A stretch of 64,000 nucleotides of DNA from Microbacterium endophyticum (GCF_011047135.1 NZ_CP049255.1:124001-188000), one strand, 5' to 3'; shown: positions 15,360 to 23,825, numbered from the stretch's first letter. Notes: generated by a model not told the origin, from the sequence alone. Numbers and translations: made by a program.

Positions 15360-16145
15360 CTAGCTTGTGGCTCTGGCCGCATAACGACCGTTTTCACTCG
15401 AAAGCGAAATATTCATTCCGAACGTTTCGGTCAAGGAATCGGACGTGAGAGTCTGCTCCAGCGGCCCGGAAGCAACGATTCGACCGTCGCGCATCAAGAG
15501 GACGTGCGTAAAGCCGACCGGAATCTCCTCGACGTGATGAGTCACCATAATCATTGCCGGCGTGGAAGGCGCCTGGGCGTATCCACCCAACAACGTCAGC
15601 AGTTCCTCTCGAGCACCGAGGTCGAGGCTGGCGCTCGGTTCATCGAGCAGGAGAAGCTCGGGATCGGTCATGACGGCACGCGCAATCTGAACTCTCTTCT
15701 GCTCACCGTCCGAGAGCGTTCCGAAAGTGCGGTCAGCCAGATGGGCAAGTTTCCATTCCGCAAGCACGCGCAACGCGCGTCGCTCGTCAACATTCTCATA
15801 CGACTCGTTCCACCTGCCGACTACCGAGAAGGCGGCGGTGAGAACAACGTTGAGAACCGTCTCGTTCGGCGGTACGCGCTTGGCGAGCGCCGACGAGGCA
15901 AATCCGATTCGGGGCCGGAGTTCGAAGACGTCAGTCCGGCCGAGGCGCTCACCCAGAATTGTCACCGAACCGCTTGTTGGGTGATCGAGCGTGTCCGCGA
16001 GCTGCAGCAACGTCGTCTTACCTGCCCCATTCGGGCCAAGGATCACCCAGCGCTGATCGTCGGCGACCTGCCAGTCCAGGTGGGAAACGATCTCCCGTGC
16101 GTTTCGGCGGACGACAACGTCGGAGAAATCGAGAACCTGCGTCAT
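15360..16145 (-). CDS. ABC transporter ATP-binding protein (YlmA/ModF-like, stand-alone)
   Basis: The 261-residue single ATPase domain has Walker A LGPNGAGKTTLLQL, Q-loop region RIGFASS, signature LSDGEQKRVQIARAV (Asp in place of the usual second Gly), Walker B LLLLDEPSASLD and the switch His in MVTHHVEEIP. No permease gene is adjacent. Relatives near molybdate or heme systems have unclear roles. The frame is open to 16277, but the ATG at 16145 begins the family sequence (TQVLDFSDVVVRR). It has TAAGCT seven bases upstream, placed over the glgA stop codon. Confidence 0.87.
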   Translation of the reverse strand: MTQVLDFSDVVVRRNAREIVSHLDWQVADDQRWVILGPNGAGKTTLLQLADTLDHPTSGSVTILGERLGRTDVFELRPRIGFASSALAKRVPPNETVLNVVLTAAFSVVGRWNESYENVDERRALRVLAEWKLAHLADRTFGTLSDGEQKRVQIARAVMTDPELLLLDEPSASLDLGAREELLTLLGGYAQAPSTPAMIMVTHHVEEIPVGFTHVLLMRDGRIVASGPLEQTLTSDSLTETFGMNISLSSENGRYAARATS

Positions 16146-16152
16146 GGCCTCA

Positions 16153-16158
16153 AGCTTA
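16153..16158 (-). promoter_or_regulatory. -10 element embedded in the glgA stop codon (ABC ATPase promoter)
   Basis: TAAGCT on the minus strand begins with the TAA stop of glgA (16158-16156) and ends seven bases before the ATG at 16145. It predicts leaderless transcription of the ATPase gene independently of glgA. Confidence 0.45.
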
Positions 16159-17349
16159 ACGGCCCGACGCCGCAACCTCCGCGTACAACGCGGCTGTCTG
16201 AGCCGCAATCGAGCCCCAACTGAAGTCGTCCGCGGCGCGTTGCCGACCCGCTGCACCGTACGCAGCTGCCTGATCACGGTCTGCGACTACTTCGTTCAGA
16301 GTCCTTGCAAGGTCCGCAACAAACTTGTCGGGGTTTACCGGAGTTCCCGTGCCATCTTGCAGCTGCTCGATCGGCACGATTCGCCCGGTCACACCGTCAA
16401 CGACAACTTCCGGAATTCCGCCGGTGGCCGTTCCCACCACTGCCGCGCCGCACGCCATTGCCTCAAGGTTGACAATCCCCAGCGGTTCGTAAATCGACGG
16501 GCACACGAATGTCGTCGCTGCTGTCAGAATCACGCACAGATCCCGCCGCGGTAGGTGTCGGTCAATCCAGACCACTCCAGTACGAGTGGTCTGGAGCGCT
16601 GCCACAAGAGTTTCGACTTCCGCCAGAATTTCTGGAGTATCAGGGGCGCCTGCACACAGCACGATCTGCACTTCCGGTGGCAGCTGCTCGACGGCTCGCA
16701 GCAGGTAGGGAAGCCCCTTTTGACGTGTGATTCGACCAACGAAGACAACCGAAGGACGCGCAGGGTCGATCCCGAGCGCACGAAGGGCGTCGCTGTCGTA
16801 GACGGGTTGCCAAGCCTCCACATCAATCCCGTTGTAGATCACTCGAACCTTTTCAGGATCGAGAGCGGGATAGCTGCGCAAGATATCGCGGCGCATGCCA
16901 TCACTCACTGCGACGACAGCTGCAGCGGATTCATACGCCGACTTCTCGATGTAGCTGGACACGGCATACCCGCCGGCCAGCTGCTCGGCCTTCCACGGGC
17001 GCAGGGGCTCGAGGCTGTGCGCCGTCACGATGTGCGGGATTCCGTGAAGCAAGGATGCGACGTGACCGGCGAAGTTCGCATACCAGGTGTGGGTATGGAC
17101 GACGTCGGCCCCGGCGACGTCTGAAACGATCTCGAGGTCAATTCCCATCGTCTGGATCGCGGCATTCGTTGCCGCCAATTCGCGCGGCACTACATACGAA
17201 GTCGTCTCGGGTTCATCCCGATCTGCACCAAAAGCTCGCACTCTGACATCGAGTGAAGTGCGGAGCGCTTTCACCAGTTCAGTGACGTGTACACCTGCAC
17301 CGCCATAGATCTCAGGTGGATATTCCTTAGTGACGATATCGACGCGCAT
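16156..17349 (-). CDS. glgA: Glycogen synthase / GT4 glucosyltransferase GlgA
   Basis: The 397-residue GT-B enzyme starts MRVDIVTKEYPPEIYGGAGVHV (nucleotide-sugar donor loop with GGAGVH). It contains VVHTHTWYANFAG, HSLEPLRPWK, IYNGIDVEAW, VFVGRITRQKG and CPSIYEPLGIVNLEAMACGAAVVGTATGGIPE (the EX7E retaining motif). It matches the short actinobacterial GlgA/GlgM-like family that uses ADP-glucose, either building glucan or making maltose-1-phosphate. It is divergent from glgC, which supplies ADP-glucose. The frame is open to 17481, but the ATG at 17349 is fixed by family start and by TAGCGT seven bases upstream. Confidence 0.92.
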   Translation of the reverse strand: MRVDIVTKEYPPEIYGGAGVHVTELVKALRTSLDVRVRAFGADRDEPETTSYVVPRELAATNAAIQTMGIDLEIVSDVAGADVVHTHTWYANFAGHVASLLHGIPHIVTAHSLEPLRPWKAEQLAGGYAVSSYIEKSAYESAAAVVAVSDGMRRDILRSYPALDPEKVRVIYNGIDVEAWQPVYDSDALRALGIDPARPSVVFVGRITRQKGLPYLLRAVEQLPPEVQIVLCAGAPDTPEILAEVETLVAALQTTRTGVVWIDRHLPRRDLCVILTAATTFVCPSIYEPLGIVNLEAMACGAAVVGTATGGIPEVVVDGVTGRIVPIEQLQDGTGTPVNPDKFVADLARTLNEVVADRDQAAAYGAAGRQRAADDFSWGSIAAQTAALYAEVAASGR

Positions 17350-17356
17350 GTCAAGG

Positions 17357-17389
17357 ACGCTAGTACACGTGGGGTGAGGGGCATAGTCT
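17357..17389. promoter_or_regulatory. Divergent leaderless promoters of glgA and glgC
   Basis: Only 46 bases separate the two start codons. TAGCGT (17362-17357, minus) ends seven bases before the glgA ATG. TAGTCT (17384-17389, plus) ends six bases before the glgC ATG. The -10 elements are about 20 bases apart, so a single bound regulator would affect both. Confidence 0.55.
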
Positions 17390-17395
17390 TGGCGC

Positions 17396-18640
17396 ATGCC
17401 TGCTGCCCCCAAGGTTTTCGGAATCATTCTCGCCGGCGGAGAGGGCAAGCGCCTGATGCCGCTCACCGCCGACCGAGCCAAGCCCGCTGTGCCCTTTGGC
17501 GGTCAATACCGCCTTATTGACTTCGCCATATCCAATCTCATCAACTCGGGACTTGGACAAATAGTCGTACTCACGCAGTACAAGTCCCATAGCCTCGACC
17601 GCCACGTGTCACAAACCTGGCGGATGTCTCCGCTTCTTGACTCGTATGTCACATCTGTTCCGGCACAACAGCGTCTCGGGAAGCGATGGTTCTCGGGGTC
17701 TGCGGACGCAATTCTGCAGAGTCTCAACCTCATCAACGACGAGAAGCCCGACATCGTGGTCGTGGTCGGTGCCGACCACGTCTATCGGATGGATTTCCGG
17801 CAAATGTTAGAGGCTCACATCGAATCGGGAGCATCAGCAACCGTCGCAGGCATTCGTCAACCCATCGGGATGGCGAATCAGTTCGGAGTCATCGATGTCG
17901 AAGAAAGCGACCCGACTCGCATCCGCCAGTTCTTAGAGAAGCCGCAGGAGATTTCGGGCCTGCCCGACAGTCCCCACGAAATCCTCGCCTCGATGGGTAA
18001 CTACATTTTCAACACCGACGCTCTTATTGCGGCCGTCGAGGCTGACGGGGAACTTCCCACGTCGAACCACGATATGGGCGGCGACATCGTGCCTTACTTC
18101 GTAAACCGCGGAGAAGCAGCCGTCTACGACATGAAGCGCAATGACGTACCCGGCTCCACAGAACGCGATCGTTCCTATTGGCGCGACGTAGGGACGATCG
18201 ACTCGTTCTTCGATGCGCACATGGATCTCATCTCGACGCTGCCGATCTTCAACCTGTACAACATGCAGTGGCCGATCCATTCCCAGCTCGTCAACTCGCC
18301 GCCCGCGAAGTTCGTCCGAGACTCGGTCGGTCGTATCGGTAACACGATCGATTCCATCGTCTCGCTCGGCTCGGTTCTCTCGGGCACACACCTCGAGCGC
18401 AGCGTCGTCGGACCATGGACTCTGGCCGAGGCTGGCGCTACGGTCACCGATTCGGTTCTCTTCGACCGAGTACATGTCGGAGCCGGCGCACGAATCCATC
18501 GCGCGATTCTCGATAAGAATGTCGTCCTCGCAGACGGCGCAACCGTCGGGGTCGATCGAGAGCGGGACCTTGCCCGAGGTTTTGCGGTAACTGAGTCTGG
18601 CATCACCGTTGTCGGAAAGAACGTTTACGTCGACGCGTGA
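17396..18640 (+). CDS. glgC: Glucose-1-phosphate adenylyltransferase (ADP-glucose pyrophosphorylase)
   Basis: The 414-residue enzyme makes ADP-glucose from ATP and glucose 1-phosphate, the committed step of glycogen synthesis. Visible motifs are [26 protein letters not shown] (nucleotide binding), [28 protein letters not shown] (metal-binding Asp), [17 protein letters not shown] and [13 protein letters not shown]-terminal left-handed beta-helix follows ([36 protein letters not shown]). The length is normal. The ATG follows a leaderless -10 element shared region with divergent glgA. Confidence 0.96.
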   Translation: MPAAPKVFGIILAGGEGKRLMPLTADRAKPAVPFGGQYRLIDFAISNLINSGLGQIVVLTQYKSHSLDRHVSQTWRMSPLLDSYVTSVPAQQRLGKRWFSGSADAILQSLNLINDEKPDIVVVVGADHVYRMDFRQMLEAHIESGASATVAGIRQPIGMANQFGVIDVEESDPTRIRQFLEKPQEISGLPDSPHEILASMGNYIFNTDALIAAVEADGELPTSNHDMGGDIVPYFVNRGEAAVYDMKRNDVPGSTERDRSYWRDVGTIDSFFDAHMDLISTLPIFNLYNMQWPIHSQLVNSPPAKFVRDSVGRIGNTIDSIVSLGSVLSGTHLERSVVGPWTLAEAGATVTDSVLFDRVHVGAGARIHRAILDKNVVLADGATVGVDRERDLARGFAVTESGITVVGKNVYVDA

Positions 18641-18662
18641 TTCGCAGACACCGAGGGTTCGA

Positions 18663-18668
18663 TAACGT
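18663..18668 (+). promoter_or_regulatory. -10 element of a predicted leaderless promoter (serB)
   Basis: TAACGT ends six bases before the GTG at 18675, with no Shine-Dalgarno. serB may also be read through from glgC, whose stop lies 34 bases upstream. Confidence 0.45.
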
Positions 18669-18674
18669 GAACTG

Positions 18675-19322
18675 GTGACAAGCCAAAACCACGCGCGCTT
18701 CCTCGTTGTCCTCGACGCCGACTCGACTCTCATCCGCAATGAAGTCATCGAGCTCATCGCGGATGAAGCTGGACGCGGTGCTGAAGTGGCTGCTGCAACA
18801 GAAGCCGCCATGCGCGGAGATATCGACTTCGCAACCAGCCTCAGATCGCGTGTATCCGCTCTCCGTGGCGTGCCATTGAGCGCATTTGAGCGCGTGCTGG
18901 CTCGTATTGAAGAAACCCCCGGGGTCAGACAGCTCACATCTACGGTCCATGACCGTGGTGGCATCGTGGGGGTCGTTTCCGGCGGCTTCCACGAGATTCT
19001 CGATACTGTCGCACCCGACCTCGGTATCGACGTTTGGCGCGCTAATCGCCTCGGTATCGAGAATGGTGCACTATCAGGTGAGGTCCGTGGCGAAGTGGTC
19101 GATGCCGAAGCGAAAGCAGACTCTCTGCTTCAGTGGGCCCGTGAGCACGGAGTCTCGAGAGACCAAACCTTCGCCATTGGCGATGGTTCAAACGACCTTC
19201 AGATGATGAAAGTCGCCGCCCTCGGCTTGGCATTCAACGCGAAGCCGATCGTTAAGGTCCACGCAGACCTTGTGATCGGACGCGTCGACTTGTCCGAGGT
19301 CATTGCACTGCTTCCTCGGTGA
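18675..19322 (+). CDS. serB: Phosphoserine phosphatase SerB
   Basis: The 215-residue HAD phosphatase carries out the last step of serine synthesis. The nucleophile motif is VLDADSTLIRNEVIELIADEAG (DxDST). VSGGFHEI supplies the motif II Ser and Gly, KADSLLQWA the motif III Lys, and AIGDGSNDLQMMKVAALGLAFNAKP the motif IV acids. It lacks the N-terminal ACT domain found in mycobacterial SerB2. The GTG start at 18675 is supported by the hexamer upstream. It is convergent with fabG across a 42-base gap that holds two hairpins. Confidence 0.93.
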   Translation: MTSQNHARFLVVLDADSTLIRNEVIELIADEAGRGAEVAAATEAAMRGDIDFATSLRSRVSALRGVPLSAFERVLARIEETPGVRQLTSTVHDRGGIVGVVSGGFHEILDTVAPDLGIDVWRANRLGIENGALSGEVRGEVVDAEAKADSLLQWAREHGVSRDQTFAIGDGSNDLQMMKVAALGLAFNAKPIVKVHADLVIGRVDLSEVIALLPR

Positions 19323-19330
19323 ACGAGAAA

Positions 19331-19366
19331 CCGCGCCCAGTGCGCGGGTCCGACACGTCGCGTGTC
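19331..19366. terminator. Tandem short hairpins between convergent serB and fabG
   Basis: CCGCGC-CCAGT-GCGCGG (19331-19347) and GACACG-TCG-CGTGTC (19352-19366) are perfect six-base stems without a T-tract. They lie exactly in the convergent gap and may end transcription, but a canonical intrinsic terminator is not present. Confidence 0.4.
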
Positions 19367-20075
19367 AGTGGCCCATTCCGAGCCCGCCATCCACAGGGAT
19401 GACCGCTCCCGAAATATAGGCCGCGTCATCAGAAGCGATCCACGACACTACCCCAGCTACTTCGTCAGCAGTGGCAAAGCGTCCAGCAGGAATATTTCGC
19501 TTGTACTCTGCCTGCGTCTCATCGGGCAAGGCTGCTGTCATGTCTGTTTCGATGAAACCGGGAGCCACGACGTTGGCGGTGATACCGCGTGAACCGAGTT
19601 CCCGCGTGAGTGATCGAGCAAAACCGACGAGACCACTCTTTGAGCTCGCGTAGTTGATCTGTCCGGCCGACCCGTAGAGCCCGACAACACTAGAAATGAG
19701 GATGACCCGTCCCCAGCGCGCTTTGAGCATCCCTTTCGACGCGCGCTTGACGACTCGAAAAGCGCCACCGAGGTTTGTCGCAACGACCGAATCGAAGTCT
19801 TCCTCGGACATGCGAAGAAGCAGAGTGTCTTTGGTAATGCCGGCATTGGCGACTACTACCTCGATCGGCCCGAGCTCGCGTTCGATTTCGGCGAATGCCA
19901 GATCCACGCTTTTCGCATCTGTCACGTCTGCGCGCACGGTGAGCGTTCCTGCCGGACCCTCACCCGATCGCGCGGTGACGGCCACCTTCGCGCCCTGCGC
20001 CACAAATCGCTCAGCGATAGCGCGACCGATTCCGCGATTTCCGCCGGTGACAACGACAACACGACCTGAAGACAC
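19365..20075 (-). CDS. fabG: 3-oxoacyl-ACP reductase FabG-type short-chain dehydrogenase
   Basis: The 236-residue classical SDR has the cofactor motif VTGGNRGIGRAIAERF, ADVTDAKS, VANAGITKDTLLLRMSEEDF, the catalytic ISSVVGLYGSAGQINYASSKSGLVGF (Ser, Tyr-x-x-x-Lys) and VAPGFIETDMT. The C-terminus is GAVIPVDGGLGMGH. The KDTLLLRM segment is typical of FabG, which reduces 3-ketoacyl-ACP with NADPH in fatty-acid elongation. No other fatty-acid gene is adjacent, so an alternative substrate is possible. The GTG start at 20075 follows TAGGAG. Confidence 0.88.
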   Translation of the reverse strand: MSSGRVVVVTGGNRGIGRAIAERFVAQGAKVAVTARSGEGPAGTLTVRADVTDAKSVDLAFAEIERELGPIEVVVANAGITKDTLLLRMSEEDFDSVVATNLGGAFRVVKRASKGMLKARWGRVILISSVVGLYGSAGQINYASSKSGLVGFARSLTRELGSRGITANVVAPGFIETDMTAALPDETQAEYKRNIPAGRFATADEVAGVVSWIASDDAAYISGAVIPVDGGLGMGH

Positions 20076-20182
20076 AACAACTCCTACGAGAAAATGGGTG
20101 GGTCCGCTAAGCCTACAGAGCCAAGGTTTGACACCTGATGCTCACACTGCGAATCTGAGAGAAACGACGAAAGGGAAGTCCC

Positions 20183-20596
20183 GTGAGCAATTCCGACCCC
20201 AACAGCGGACAGCCCGATTACAGCGCGGGTTCGCCGGTCCCACCGACTCCCCCGACTCCCGACATGTACGCACCGCCGGCGCCCTATCAAACGCCCGGCT
20301 ATGCATACCAGGCGCAGCCTCCGATGAATTCAATGGCCATCATCGCTTTCGTCTCGTCACTCGTCGGAATGTTCGTGCTCCCGCTTATCGCATCCATCGT
20401 GGCCGTTATCACTGGTCACATCTCCCTCAAACAGCTCAAGAGCAGCGGTGAATCCGGGCGCGCACTCGCACTCTCGGGGACGATCATCGGTTGGGTCGGA
20501 GTGGGAATCTGGGCGTTGGTCATCGTGGGGTTCTTGATCTTCTTTGTCTTCGCCATCGGCATCGCCGCTTCTACCTCTAACGGTTACTACTCTTAA
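20183..20596 (+). CDS. DUF4190 membrane protein
   Basis: The 137-residue protein has a Pro/Tyr-rich N-terminal 50 residues (PPTPPTPDMYAPPAPYQ), then two hydrophobic segments separated by GHISLKQLKSSGESGRALALSGTIIGW, which is the DUF4190 signature. The function of the family is unknown. The GTG start at 20183 has AAAGGGAAG as ribosome-binding site. It is divergent from fabG and followed after 38 bases by the DUF3099 gene. Confidence 0.85.
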   Translation: MSNSDPNSGQPDYSAGSPVPPTPPTPDMYAPPAPYQTPGYAYQAQPPMNSMAIIAFVSSLVGMFVLPLIASIVAVITGHISLKQLKSSGESGRALALSGTIIGWVGVGIWALVIVGFLIFFVFAIGIAASTSNGYYS

Positions 20597-20634
20597 CCCG
20601 TGGTAGCGGTGCACCGGCGTAGGCTGGATGCACC

Positions 20635-20991
20635 GTGAAACCTTCGCCGAAAACCCAATCCGCTACGTCGCTGCCGCGCGCCCCTCGCGAGGACTCTGAC
20701 GCTCGAAACACGCGGTATCTCGTGATGATGGTTATTCGCGTGATCTGCTTCATTTTGATGGCGACAATCACGCCGTTCGGCTGGTACACGTGGGTTTTCG
20801 CAGTGGGAGCGGTTTTTTTGCCCTACGTGGCGGTTATCATCGCGAACGTCGGCCGAGAATCAGACGTCCCCGAACGAGAGCTTCCTGACCGAGAGCTTGC
20901 AGCGGAGAGCGAGAAGCCCACGCCACAAGCTGAAGCGCCAGCAGTATTCCGAATCACTGAGTCCCCAAAAAACCCGGAGAATCCAACGTGA
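20635..20991 (+). CDS. DUF3099 membrane protein
   Basis: The 118-residue protein contains RYLVMMVIRVICFILM and TPFGWYTWVFAVGAVFLPYVAVIIANVG, two transmembrane helices typical of DUF3099, followed by a Glu-rich tail (ERELPDRELAAESEKP). Its function is not known. In this family it regularly sits beside SURF1, as here. The GTG start is at 20635; TAGGCT ends nine bases upstream. The stop overlaps the next gene by four bases. Confidence 0.85.
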   Translation: MKPSPKTQSATSLPRAPREDSDARNTRYLVMMVIRVICFILMATITPFGWYTWVFAVGAVFLPYVAVIIANVGRESDVPERELPDRELAAESEKPTPQAEAPAVFRITESPKNPENPT

Positions 20992-21212
20992 CAAGTGACG
21001 TGACAGGTGATGTCACGTGCTCGCGCGCCGGTTGCCGCGAGCCCGCTATGTGGCGAATTGACTGGCGCAACCCGCGAATTCACGACGCAGACCGCCGCAA
21101 AACGTGGGTCGCTTGTAGTGAACATATGCCTTTTCTTCGCGACTATCTTTCGAATCGAGCGTTTCCCGTCGAAGTCGATTCACTCGTAAAACCTGCAGGT
21201 GAAATAGCATGA
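20988..21212 (+). CDS. Small Cys/His protein of unknown function in the SURF1 operon
   Basis: The 74-residue soluble protein has CSRAGCREPAMWRIDWRNPRIH and WVACSEHMPFLRDYLSNRAFPV. The CxxxxC and CxxH pairs look like a small zinc-binding site. I recognise it as a conserved Microbacteriaceae protein sometimes mislabelled 'acetone carboxylase'. It has nothing of that enzyme. It overlaps DUF3099 by four bases at its start and SURF1 by four at its end, so it is translationally coupled in a three-gene unit. A role in cytochrome oxidase maturation would be a guess from position. Confidence 0.8.
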   Translation: MTSDVTGDVTCSRAGCREPAMWRIDWRNPRIHDADRRKTWVACSEHMPFLRDYLSNRAFPVEVDSLVKPAGEIA

Positions 21213-22081
21213 GCAGCACCCTGAGTCCAGCCGCCCGCACCCGATGGCGTTGGACCGGTTACGTCGCGATCGCGATTGTCTTCGCGATCGTTTGTGCCTT
21301 TTTGTCTCACTGGCAGTTCAGCCGAAATTCCGCGAGAAGCGCGGAGCTCGCGCTCGTCGAATTGAACTATGACGCCGACGCGGTGCCGGTCGAAGAGATG
21401 ATCCCGGAACCGGACGTCTTTACGGCGGGAGACGAGTGGCATCCCGTCACTCTTCAGGGGCGATACATCCAGAACGAACAGTTGCTCGTGAGAAATCGCG
21501 CACGCGGGGGTACCTCGGCTTTTGAAGTACTGGTGCCGTTCCAGTTGGAAGACGGCAGAGTTTTCCTCGTCGATCGTGGATGGGTACCACCCGGAGAAGG
21601 GGCGCTTCCGGAGGATATTCCAGAAGCGCCGACCGGCGAGGTTACGGTCACTGCTCGCATTCGCGAGGGAGAAGCCCTTCCGACATCAGGACGATCGGCT
21701 CCGGAAGGTCAGGTGCCGACGATAAACCTCGAGCTTATCGATGAGATGCTCGACGCGGACATTGATACCAGCGCCTATCTCTTGATGGATTCAGAAGAGC
21801 CGGCGCCAGCAACATCACCGAATTCGATCGATTCCCCATCCGATGACCCTGGGCCCTACCTGTCTTACGCTGTGCAGTGGATACTGTTCGCCATCATGGG
21901 ATTCATCTTCATCGGTTACATCATTCGCACTGAGTTGCGCCACCGCCGCGAAGACGAAGACGAAGACGATGACCCCGAAGACGACGAGCCGGTTCAAGGT
22001 CGACCCCGTCGCGCTATTTTCACCCGTGGGCGCGATCAAGACATGGACGACGAGGATGCTCTCCTCGACCACGTGCGCTAA
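21209..22081 (+). CDS. SURF1-family cytochrome oxidase biogenesis protein
   Basis: The 290-residue protein has the SURF1 layout. An N-terminal transmembrane helix (about residues 12-32, ending SHWQFSRNSARS) is followed by an extracytoplasmic domain with GDEWHPVTLQGRYI, LLVRNRARGGTSAFEVLVPF and VFLVDRGWVPPG. A second helix (about residues 218-238, SYAVQWILFAIMGFIFIGYII) completes it. SURF1 helps insert heme a into cytochrome c oxidase subunit I. This fits with ctaA and ctaB nearby. The last 45 residues are a very acidic cytoplasmic tail. The stop codon directly abuts that of the opposing ABC-F gene. Confidence 0.9.
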   Translation: MSSTLSPAARTRWRWTGYVAIAIVFAIVCAFLSHWQFSRNSARSAELALVELNYDADAVPVEEMIPEPDVFTAGDEWHPVTLQGRYIQNEQLLVRNRARGGTSAFEVLVPFQLEDGRVFLVDRGWVPPGEGALPEDIPEAPTGEVTVTARIREGEALPTSGRSAPEGQVPTINLELIDEMLDADIDTSAYLLMDSEEPAPATSPNSIDSPSDDPGPYLSYAVQWILFAIMGFIFIGYIIRTELRHRREDEDEDDDPEDDEPVQGRPRRAIFTRGRDQDMDDEDALLDHVR

Positions 22082-23680
22082 CTACGCGAGAGTGATGAGG
22101 TCCACGTAGTCGCGGCCCCAAATATCTTCGACGCCGTCAGGCAGGATGAGCACGCGTTCCGGGTTCAACGCCTCTACAGCACCTGCATCGTGAGATACCA
22201 AAACAACAGCACCCTCGTAGTGAGCGAGCGCGCCGAGAATCTCGTCACGTGAAGCCGGGTCAAGGTTGTTTGTCGGCTCATCGAGAAGCAACATATTGGC
22301 CGAGGAGACGACAAGCGTTGCCAGCGACAAACGAGTCTTCTCGCCACCGGAGAGAACACCCGCGGGTTTCAGCACATCATCGCCCGTGAAGAGAAACGAA
22401 CCGAGCACTTTGCGGGCTTCTGTCGCAGTGATATCCGGCGCGGAAGACATCATGTTCTCAAGCACAGACCGATTGACGTCAAGGTTCTCGTGCTCCTGCG
22501 CGTAATAACCGATCTTCAGCCCATGGCCCGGCTCGAGCTGACCGGTGTCGGGGGCATCGACGCCGGCAAGAATTCGCAAAAGAGTGGTCTTACCCGCACC
22601 GTTGAGTCCGAGCACGACAACTTTCGAGCCGCGGTCGATTGCGAGATCGACGTCCGTAAAGATCTCGAGCGATCCGTAAGACTTCGAAAGTCCGGACGCC
22701 ATGAGCGGCGTCTTTCCGCACGCTGCTGGTTTCGGAAAGCGAAGTTTTGCGACCCGTTCGTCCTGGCGCACATCATCGAGGCCGGAGAGCATCTTCTCTG
22801 CTCGCGCGACCATCTGGTGCGCAGCAGCAGCCTTCGAAGCCTTTGCGCCAAACTTTGCGGCCTGAAGCTGAAGCGCAGTTGCCTTCTTCTCAACGTTGAC
22901 GCGCTCTTTCTTGCGCCGCTCTTCGTCAGCAACACGCTGGCGGAGATAGTTCTTCCAGTTCATGTTGTACACGTCGATGATTTGACGATTCGCATCAAGG
23001 TAAAAGACTCGATTTACCGTCTCACCGACGAGCTCAACATCGTGACTAATCACGATCAGCCCACCCTTGTAACCCTTGAGGAACTCACGAAGCCACACGA
23101 CGGAATCGGCATCAAGGTGGTTAGTCGGCTCGTCGAGAATCATCGTTTGAGCGTCAGAAAACAGGATGCGTGCAAGCTCGATGCGACGGCGTTGACCACC
23201 CGAGAGAGTCTTCAGCGGTTGATCGAGAATACGGTCGGGAAGCGAGAGGTTGTGTGCGATCGAAGCGGCCTCAGCTTCGGCGGTATAGCCGCCGAGTGAC
23301 TCGAAGCGCTCCATCAGGTTGCCGTACCGACGCATGGCGCGATCCGCTACATCAGGATCTTCGTCCGCCATCGCAAGCGATGCCTCGACCATTCCCAGAG
23401 AAATCGTTCCGAGCCCACGCGCGTCGAGGATACGTGTCCTCGCGAGCATCTCAGGATCACCAGAGCGTGGATCCTGAGGAAGGTATCCCAGTTCGCCACG
23501 GCGCTCCACGCTCCCGTCGGCCGGAAGCAGATCACCGGCCAAAACTTTGGTCAACGTGGTCTTGCCGGCGCCGTTTCGACCGACGAGTCCAATCTTGTCG
23601 CCGTCTGACACTCGGAAAGAGACGTCTGACATCAGCACGCGGGCGCCCACGCGAATTTCTAGATCGTGCACCGCGAGCAC
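22082..23680 (-). CDS. ABC-F family ATPase (ribosome-associated type)
   Basis: The 532-residue protein has two ABC domains and no membrane segment. Domain 1 has VGRNGAGKTTLTK, LSGGQRRRIELARILF and LDEPTNHLDADSV; domain 2 has LGLNGAGKTTLLR, LSGGEKTRLSLATLV and LDEPTNNLDPASRDE. Between them lies the charged linker (RQRVADEERRKKERVNVEKKA) that reaches the ribosomal tRNA sites in ABC-F proteins. It probably acts as a translation factor or antibiotic-protection protein. The GTG start at 23680 lacks a strong ribosome-binding site. A leader of about 50 bases follows a TATAGT hexamer. Confidence 0.9.
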   Translation of the reverse strand: MLAVHDLEIRVGARVLMSDVSFRVSDGDKIGLVGRNGAGKTTLTKVLAGDLLPADGSVERRGELGYLPQDPRSGDPEMLARTRILDARGLGTISLGMVEASLAMADEDPDVADRAMRRYGNLMERFESLGGYTAEAEAASIAHNLSLPDRILDQPLKTLSGGQRRRIELARILFSDAQTMILDEPTNHLDADSVVWLREFLKGYKGGLIVISHDVELVGETVNRVFYLDANRQIIDVYNMNWKNYLRQRVADEERRKKERVNVEKKATALQLQAAKFGAKASKAAAAHQMVARAEKMLSGLDDVRQDERVAKLRFPKPAACGKTPLMASGLSKSYGSLEIFTDVDLAIDRGSKVVVLGLNGAGKTTLLRILAGVDAPDTGQLEPGHGLKIGYYAQEHENLDVNRSVLENMMSSAPDITATEARKVLGSFLFTGDDVLKPAGVLSGGEKTRLSLATLVVSSANMLLLDEPTNNLDPASRDEILGALAHYEGAVVLVSHDAGAVEALNPERVLILPDGVEDIWGRDYVDLITLA

Positions 23681-23735
23681 AGTGATCGTCCATTTCTTTT
23701 AAGGGGAAGGGAACAAGAGTGACCGATGGCCAGCC

Positions 23736-23760
23736 CTCTACTATAAGCGAGACAGTAGAG
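23736..23760 (-). promoter_or_regulatory. Candidate promoter/operator of the ABC-F gene
   Basis: CTCTACT (23736-23742) and AGTAGAG (23754-23760) form a seven-base inverted repeat with an 11-base spacer. The minus-strand -10 hexamer TATAGT (23745-23740) overlaps one arm. It could be a repressor site. The -35 region is weak. Confidence 0.4.
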
Positions 23761-23825
23761 CGCACGCTCCACCGGCATCTCCGAGGTCAGCTACTGCGGC
23801 CAAAGCCGCCGCGTCTCCCCGTACG

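Noticed and set aside
18103..18964. Long minus-strand frame across glgC and serB
   Set aside because: Antisense to two conserved enzymes; Arg/Asp-rich composition typical of a shadow frame.
20988..21212. Acetone carboxylase subunit
   Set aside because: The name appears on similar small proteins, but 74 residues with a Cys/His motif share nothing with the carboxylase subunits.
22490..23299. Plus-strand open frame of 269 codons
   Set aside because: It is antisense to the ABC-F gene, which has both Walker and signature motifs; no motif is seen on the plus strand.
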